A DNA stretch of 9,642 nucleotides from Halobacteria archaeon (GTDB lineage Bacteria; Pseudomonadota; Gammaproteobacteria; UBA9214). Under the pieces are notes generated by a model that had not been told where the DNA came from, did not search any database, and saw only the letters and a list, made by a program, of their open reading frames with translations. How positions within the stretch are numbered: position 1 is the first letter of the stretch; each line of letters opens with the position of its first letter. The translations under genes were made by a program, and so were the position numbers. Below are positions 5,430 to 9,642 of this stretch, piece after piece. Location of the stretch: contig JABDRC010000128.1 in the NCBI GenBank assembly GCA_013041945.1, positions 1 to 9,642 of the forward strand, in the 5' to 3' direction.

Positions 5430-6504
5430 TCAGGGCGCTGAGCAGGTCAGCCTGGTACTCGCTGACCAGCGGCTCGATGGCCAGGTCGAGATTGCCGGCC
5501 ATGAACTCGTCGAGCTTGTAGACCGTCAGGTTGATGCGATGGTCGGTCATCCGTCCCTGCGGGAAATTGTAGGTACGGATGCGCTCGGAGCGGTCGCCGC
5601 TGCCGACCAGCAGCCGGCGGGTCTCCGTTTCCTGTGCCTTCTGCCGTTCCTGCTCGGCCCCGAGCAGCCTGGCAGACAGGAGTGACATGGCGCGGGCACG
5701 GTTCTTGTGTTGCGAGCGCTCGTCCTGGCACTCGACCACGATACCGCTCGGCAGGTGTGTCAGCCGGATGGCCGAATCCGTCTTGTTGACATGTTGTCCG
5801 CCGGCGCCGGAGGCGCGGAAGGTATCGACTTTCAGGTCGGCCGGGTTGATTTCAATCTCGTCGATTTCGTCTGCTTCCGGCAGCACCGCCACGGTCGCGG
5901 CGGAGGTGTGAATGCGTCCCTGCGACTCGGTGTCGGGGACACGCTGGACGCGATGTGCGCCGGATTCAAATTTCAGTTTTGAATAGGCGCCCCGGCCGAT
6001 GATGCGTGCAATGATTTCCCGGTAGCCGCCATGTTCGCCCGGGCTTTCGCTCAGGACCTCGACCTGCCACCTGTTCAGCTCCGCATAGCGGGAATACATG
6101 CGGAACAGGTCACCGGCGAAAATGGCTGCCTCGTCACCGCCGGTGCCGGCACGGATTTCCAGGAAGATGTTGCTGTTGTCGTGCGGGTCTTTCGGCAGCA
6201 ACAGCTTGTGCAGCTCGAGTTCGAGGGATGCGATGCGGTTGCGTGCCTGCTCGAGTTCCTCCCCGGCCATGTCCTGCATGTCCGGGTCCGGGTCCCCGAG
6301 CATTTCCCCGGCGGAGTCCAGGTCGCTGTTCGCCTGTTGCCAGGCCGAGAACGTGTCGACCACCGGAGTGAGTTGTGCGTATTCCATCGACAGCTGGCGA
6401 AACCTGTCCTGGTCGGCAATGGTGTCGGCGTCCGACAGCAGGGCGCCGACCTCGTGATGGCGTTCCTCGATCGTTTCGAGTTTGCGGATAATGCTCGGCT
6501 GCAT
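5413..6504 (-). CDS. prfA: Peptide chain release factor 1
   Basis: RF1 reads UAA and UAG in the ribosomal A site and triggers peptide release. The 363-residue product is full length. After the N-terminal helical domain come GTGGDEAAIF (120-129), the codon-recognition region with a PxT tripeptide PDT at 190-192 in RVPDTESQGRIHTS, and the catalytic GGQ (235-237) in SGAGGQHVNKTDSAIR. ECQDERSQHKNRARAM follows. The PxT tripeptide identifies RF1 rather than RF2 (SPF). There is no RF2-type programmed frameshift. The ATG at 6504 follows the hemA stop by only 5 nt and lacks a strong Shine-Dalgarno, consistent with co-translation from a hemA-prfA-prmC message. The GGQ glutamine (Q237) is the methylation target of the next gene's product. 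Confidence 0.97.
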   Translation of the reverse strand: MQPSIIRKLETIEERHHEVGALLSDADTIADQDRFRQLSMEYAQLTPVVDTFSAWQQANSDLDSAGEMLGDPDPDMQDMAGEELEQARNRIASLELELHKLLLPKDPHDNSNIFLEIRAGTGGDEAAIFAGDLFRMYSRYAELNRWQVEVLSESPGEHGGYREIIARIIGRGAYSKLKFESGAHRVQRVPDTESQGRIHTSAATVAVLPEADEIDEIEINPADLKVDTFRASGAGGQHVNKTDSAIRLTHLPSGIVVECQDERSQHKNRARAMSLLSARLLGAEQERQKAQETETRRLLVGSGDRSERIRTYNFPQGRMTDHRINLTVYKLDEFMAGNLDLAIEPLVSEYQADLLSALNEPGA

Positions 6505-6509
6505 GGGCG

Positions 6510-7778
6510 TCAGTCGCCGGTTTTGTCGTGATCGAGCCTGAACAGGATGCGGATGGCCTCCAGCAGGCTGGTCTCGCCCTCGGCGACCGCGGTGCGCATG
6601 TTGACGCAGGGATCATGTGTCAGCTTGCGAACCAGGTTGCGTGCGAGCTGCTCGACCACATCGTCCGGTGATGTCCCGCCGGCAAGTGCCCGGCGTGCCC
6701 GTTCCAGCTCCGTCTCGCCGAGGGTTTCCGCGTGTTCGCGATAGGCGCGCAGGGTCGGTATGGCATCCAGTGACCGGGTCCACGCCATGAAACGCCCGGC
6801 CTGCGCCTCGATTATCTCTTCCGCCTGGTCGGCGGCTTCCTGTCGCGAGCGCAAGTTGTCATCGATCACCTGTTTCAGGTCATCGACGGTATAGAGATAG
6901 ACGTCATCGAGTTCCGCCACGGCGGGATCGATATCCGGCGGAACCGCAATGTCGATCATCAGCACCGGGCGGTGCTTGCGCTTGCGCAGGGCAGCCTTCA
7001 CGGTCGCCTTGTCGAGCAGTGCCACGCTGCTGCCGGTCGAGGCGATCACAATATCCGCCTCGGCGAGATGCACGTCAATCTCGTCCAGCCCGATGCCGAA
7101 TCCCTCGAACTGTGCGGCGAGATCGTGGGCACGGGTAACCGTCCGGTTGGCGATGATCAGCTGGCCGACATCGCGTTCATGCAGGTGCCGGGCGGTCAGC
7201 TCGATGGTTTCGCCGGCACCGATCAGCAGCGCCGTCTGGCTGGTCAGGTCACCGAAAATCTGTCTCGCGAGGCCGACGGCCGCGAAGGCAACGGAGACCG
7301 GGCTGGCGCCGATGGCGGTGTCGGTACGGACCTGTTTTGCGACCGAGAAGGTATGCTGAAACAGGCGGTTGACGAGGGTATCGATACTCTTTGAATGAAT
7401 TGCCTGCTGGTAGCAGTCCTTCATCTGGCCGAGAATCTGTGGTTCGCCGAGAATCATGGAATCCAGTCCGGCGGCAACCCGGAACACGTGCCGCACGGCG
7501 AGTTCATCCTGGTAGGCATACAGGTGCGGGCGCAGATCATCCGGTGACAGCCGGTGAAAACCGCCGAGCCACGCCGCGAGGCTGTCGATGGTGGTGTCCT
7601 CGCGCGCGCAGTACAGCTCCGTCCGGTTGCAGGTCGAGAGGATGGCGGCCTCGTGGATGCCGCCCAGCTGGCGCAGCTCGGCCAGCGCCTGCTCGATCTT
7701 GTCGGGCGGGAATGCCACCTGGCCGCGGACTTCGACGGGCGCGCTGCGGTGATTGATGCCGAGGACGGTCAAATACAT
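6510..7778 (-). CDS. hemA: Glutamyl-tRNA reductase
   Basis: HemA uses NADPH to reduce Glu-tRNA(Glu) to glutamate-1-semialdehyde, the committed step of C5-pathway tetrapyrrole synthesis in the cytoplasm. The 422-residue product is normal size. It begins MYLTVLGINHRSAPVEVR and has the nucleophile Cys50 in STCNRTELYC (48-57), His97 in AVRHVFRVAAGLDSMILGEPQILGQ, the NADPH-binding GAGET (187-191), and the C-terminal dimerisation helix region. The ATG at 7778 gives the family N-terminus; the frame extends upstream to 7841 without homology-like sequence, so that extension is rejected. The Shine-Dalgarno is weak. It heads the run hemA-prfA-prmC and is divergent from the TPR lipoprotein gene across a 179-nt control region. 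Heme-dependent control of HemA stability is known in enterics but cannot be judged here. Confidence 0.97.
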   Translation of the reverse strand: MYLTVLGINHRSAPVEVRGQVAFPPDKIEQALAELRQLGGIHEAAILSTCNRTELYCAREDTTIDSLAAWLGGFHRLSPDDLRPHLYAYQDELAVRHVFRVAAGLDSMILGEPQILGQMKDCYQQAIHSKSIDTLVNRLFQHTFSVAKQVRTDTAIGASPVSVAFAAVGLARQIFGDLTSQTALLIGAGETIELTARHLHERDVGQLIIANRTVTRAHDLAAQFEGFGIGLDEIDVHLAEADIVIASTGSSVALLDKATVKAALRKRKHRPVLMIDIAVPPDIDPAVAELDDVYLYTVDDLKQVIDDNLRSRQEAADQAEEIIEAQAGRFMAWTRSLDAIPTLRAYREHAETLGETELERARRALAGGTSPDDVVEQLARNLVRKLTHDPCVNMRTAVAEGETSLLEAIRILFRLDHDKTGD

Positions 7779-7812
7779 ATCAGAATCGGAAGATTTCCGG
7801 AGTAAACGTAAA

Positions 7813-7841
7813 ATTCTGCATAACGTCGTGAGTTTACACAA
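7813..7841 (-). promoter_or_regulatory. Candidate sigma70 promoter for hemA
   Basis: On the minus strand TTGTGT (7836-7841) and CAGAAT (7813-7818) are separated by 17 nt. Each is only a partial match to consensus (3 of 6 and 4 of 6), so this is a position-supported guess. Transcription would start about 30 nt upstream of the hemA ATG. Confidence 0.3.
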
Positions 7842-7850
7842 GTTGGATGC

Positions 7851-7866
7851 ATCCCGTTGACGGGAT
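7851..7866. promoter_or_regulatory. Dyad ATCCCGT-TG-ACGGGAT, possible operator
   Basis: Perfect 7-bp inverted repeat with a 2-nt centre, located just upstream of the candidate hemA promoter. It shares the half-site CGGGAT with the palindrome at 7905-7914 and a single half-site at 7883-7888. The regulator is unknown. Confidence 0.4.
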
Positions 7867-7876
7867 CTTCACAACC

Positions 7877-7906
7877 TTGCGCCGGGATTGCTGTCAATCA
7901 CATTAT
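7877..7906 (+). promoter_or_regulatory. Candidate promoter for the TPR lipoprotein gene
   Basis: TTGCGC (7877-7882) and CATTAT (7901-7906) are 18 nt apart. The match is weak (about 3 and 4 of 6). The putative -10 overlaps the palindrome at 7905-7914, which would suit repression if both are real. Confidence 0.25.
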
Positions 7907-7914
7907 CCCGGGAT
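7905..7914. promoter_or_regulatory. Perfect palindrome ATCCCGGGAT, possible operator
   Basis: A 10-bp perfect palindrome built from the same CGGGAT half-site as 7851-7866. It lies in the divergent hemA/TPR control region, 43 nt upstream of the TPR gene start. Confidence 0.35.
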
Positions 7915-7945
7915 TTGTTACCCATCCACCTGACAGGGTTTTCGC

Positions 7946-7949
7946 GAGG
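7946..7949 (+). promoter_or_regulatory. Ribosome binding site deciding the start at 7958
   Basis: GAGG lies 8 nt before the ATG at 7958, ideal spacing. The in-frame ATGs at 7967 and 8018 lack such a site (GAGG would be 17 nt away from 7967), so 7958 is preferred. Confidence 0.6.
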
Positions 7950-7957
7950 CTGATAGA

Positions 7958-9642
7958 ATGCTTTGTATGAGAGTCATAAATACACACCCGCGGGGTCCGC
8001 TGGAGCGCATGATCCCGGTGCTGATGGCAACGGTTTTGCTGGTCTCCTGCGCCCCCGGCGGCCCTGTTGCGACCACGGTTCCGGACCAGCAACCGGCAGC
8101 CGGCACGACGGCACCACCGCCGGCGGCCAGCACGCCGGCACCCCCACCGGCGGCCGGCGGGAGCGCGCGGGAATCCTCCGGACAGCAGCTTTCCGGGGAC
8201 ATGATGTACGACATCCTGCTCGGCGAGATTGCCGGCCAGCGTGGCGAAATGGACATCTCCGTCTCGCGCTACCTGCAGGCCGCGGTCAACGCGCAGGACC
8301 CGCGTGTGGCCGAACGGGCCGTCCAGATCGCCTCGTTTGCCAAGCAGTACGATATTGCGCTCAAGGCGGCCAAGCGCTGGGTTGCACTGGACAGCGACAA
8401 TATGGAAGCCCGCAAATCGCTGACGGCGCTGGCGCTCCAGCAGGGTGACCTGGACGAGGTGGTCGCCCAGATGGATTACATGCTGCGCAACTCGACCGAC
8501 CCGGGAGAGAGTTTCCGCATGGTGACGCTGGTGCTCGCGCGGCACGAAAACAAGGAGGATGCAGTCAATGCCACGCAGCAGCTGGTCGACCGCTATCCGG
8601 GCAGCCACCATGCCTGGATGGCAATGAGCCGACTGGCCGTGGTGGCCGATCAGCTCGACCGGGCAATGAATGCGGTCAACAGTGCACTTGAGCTGCAGCC
8701 CGGCGATCCTTCCGCCATTATCCTCAAGGCCCAGATAATGGTGCGGCAGCAACGCAATGCCGATGCAACCGCCCTGCTGGGTGATGCGGTCAGCAGTCAG
8801 CCGAAAAATACCGATCTGCTGTTCGCGCATGCCCGCATGCTGCTGAACGGCGAAGACCTCGACGGTGCCAGAAAACAGTTTCTCAAGGTCTACAAGCTCG
8901 ACCCCGAACATGCGGATGCGCTGTATTCACTGGCATTGCTGGAGCTGGAGACCGGCGACTTCAAGTCCGGCGAGAAGCACCTCAGGCAGCTGCTGGGGCT
9001 CAAGCAGCATGTGCAGAATGCCCTCTACTACCTGGGTTACGCGACGCTCGAGCAGGGCAGGCAACTGGAGGCCCTGGACTGGTACCTCAAGGTCGAGTCC
9101 GGCGATTACTGGAGCCAGGCACAACTGCGCGCCGCCGGGATCATGGTCGAGCAGGATGACATCGGCGGTATGCAGGAACATATGCGCAGCTTGCGCCAGA
9201 AAAATACGCAGATGGCCGTGCAGCTGTACATTATCGAAGGTCAGGTGCTGACGGACGCGGGTCTGCACCAGCAGGCCTTTGACCTGTACGCGCAGGCCCT
9301 GCAACAAAGCCCGAAGGACATCGACCTGCTGTACTCCTATTCACTGGCCGCGGAAAAGCTTGACCGGCTGGATGTCACGGAAACCAGTATGCGCCGTATC
9401 CTGGCGATGGAGCCGGACAATGTCCGCGCCCTGAACGCCCTCGGCTATACACTGGCCGATCGCACTGATCGCTACCAGGAGGCCTTGCAGTTTATCAGCA
9501 AGGCCTATGCCAGGGAGCCGGATGATCCGGCGATAGTCGACAGCATGGGCTGGGTGCATTTTCGCCTGGGCGATCTCGACAAGGCGCGTGAATACCTGCA
9601 GCAGGCCTGGGATATGTCGAATGACAGCGAAATCGGCGCACA
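7958..9642 (+). CDS. TPR-repeat lipoprotein, LbcA-like (3' end cut by window)
   Basis: Predicted lipoprotein built of tetratricopeptide repeats; 561 codons are visible and the frame is still open at the edge. The N-terminus has arginines 5, 12 and 17, a hydrophobic stretch (about 19-29) and lipobox LVSC with Cys31. Residue +2 is Ala, not Asp, so outer-membrane sorting is likely. A Pro/Ala-rich linker (about 33-78) contains APPPAA twice. From about residue 83 to the edge the protein is continuous TPR-like helix pairs, e.g. HADALYSLALLELETGDF and NVRALNALGYTLADR, then the family-typical DDPAIVDSMGWVHFRLGD. The gene beside hemA in Pseudomonas encodes LbcA, the lipoprotein adaptor that brings peptidoglycan cross-link hydrolases to the protease CtpA; place and architecture agree, but orthology is inferred. 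Probably only the last few tens of residues are missing; lolB and ispE would be expected next. Confidence 0.88.
   Translation, partial: MLCMRVINTHPRGPLERMIPVLMATVLLVSCAPGGPVATTVPDQQPAAGTTAPPPAASTPAPPPAAGGSARESSGQQLSGDMMYDILLGEIAGQRGEMDISVSRYLQAAVNAQDPRVAERAVQIASFAKQYDIALKAAKRWVALDSDNMEARKSLTALALQQGDLDEVVAQMDYMLRNSTDPGESFRMVTLVLARHENKEDAVNATQQLVDRYPGSHHAWMAMSRLAVVADQLDRAMNAVNSALELQPGDPSAIILKAQIMVRQQRNADATALLGDAVSSQPKNTDLLFAHARMLLNGEDLDGARKQFLKVYKLDPEHADALYSLALLELETGDFKSGEKHLRQLLGLKQHVQNALYYLGYATLEQGRQLEALDWYLKVESGDYWSQAQLRAAGIMVEQDDIGGMQEHMRSLRQKNTQMAVQLYIIEGQVLTDAGLHQQAFDLYAQALQQSPKDIDLLYSYSLAAEKLDRLDVTETSMRRILAMEPDNVRALNALGYTLADRTDRYQEALQFISKAYAREPDDPAIVDSMGWVHFRLGDLDKAREYLQQAWDMSNDSEIGA
8111..8156 (+). 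repeat. Short in-gene repeat encoding APPPAA twice
   Basis: Two similar 18-nt stretches (8111-8128 and 8139-8156), both encoding Ala-Pro-Pro-Pro-Ala-Ala, lie 28 nt apart in the linker of the TPR lipoprotein. The spacing is not a multiple of three in the nucleotide alignment only if the second copy is read one base earlier; read in frame, both give the same peptide within the flexible tether between the lipid anchor and the TPR domain. Confidence 0.4.

Noticed and set aside
4467..5441. Long plus-strand open frame (324 codons) opposite prmC
   Set aside because: The minus strand carries an unmistakable PrmC with NPPY and SAM motifs; the plus-strand product has no family features.
5938..5943. 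RF1 tripeptide PDT in place of the PAT/PVT of other bacteria, considered as altered codon recognition (codons near these positions)
   Set aside because: The middle residue of PxT varies naturally among RF1 proteins; Pro and Thr are intact.
7963..8448. Plus-strand open frame of 161 codons starting at a TTG near the TPR gene start
   Set aside because: It is in a different frame from the TPR gene and has low-complexity composition without domain features.
7898..8911. Long minus-strand open frame (337 codons) opposite the TPR lipoprotein gene
   Set aside because: The plus strand has lipobox, TPR pattern and a good ribosome binding site; the antisense frame is a shadow.

Overview
The window looks like chromosomal DNA from a GC-rich gammaproteobacterium outside the Enterobacterales. 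Evidence for this: a GatB subunit (indirect tRNA amidation), PdxB, and the run hemA-prfA-prmC-moeB with a divergent TPR lipoprotein gene beside hemA, an arrangement known from Pseudomonas and relatives. Genes are GC-rich with G/C-biased third positions; the two long intergenic gaps are clearly AT-richer and full of repeats. Genus cannot be decided from this sequence.

Layout. (1) 2-1438, +: gatB, complete, its start codon at the window edge. (2) 1439-1731: repeat-rich gap with a diverged tandem duplication and three copies of a 9-nt-iterated CTCTGTGnn repeat. (3) 1732-2928, +: pdxB (vitamin B6 synthesis). (4) 2887-3627, -: moeB (molybdopterin synthase activation), convergent with pdxB and overlapping it by 42 bp. 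(5) 3628-4119: second repeat-rich gap with four more copies of the 9-nt-iterated repeat around a small palindromic element whose right end fits ATTCCC-N8-GGGAAT. (6) 4120-4512, -: a small cysteine-rich protein with a probable HMA-like (ferredoxin-like) domain lacking the usual CxxC. (7) 4581-7778, -: tightly packed hemA-prfA-prmC, where RF1 and the methyltransferase that modifies it overlap by 17 bp. (8) 7779-7957: divergent control region with CGGGAT dyads. (9) 7958 to the right edge, +: a TPR lipoprotein resembling LbcA (partner of the CtpA protease), cut off by the window end.

How it fits together: most genes are housekeeping. hemA starts tetrapyrrole synthesis; prfA/prmC end translation and tune the terminator; moeB serves molybdenum cofactor; pdxB serves pyridoxal phosphate; gatB serves Gln/Asn-tRNA formation; the TPR lipoprotein probably serves cell-wall hydrolase turnover. 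I see no defence system, prophage, CRISPR array, tRNA or rRNA. The least explained material is the intergenic repeat architecture: both long gaps start, just after a stop codon, with GCCACAGAG-type repeats and end, just before the next start codon, with the reverse complement. The cysteine-rich small protein inside the hemA-moeB run is the other item without a clear explanation.
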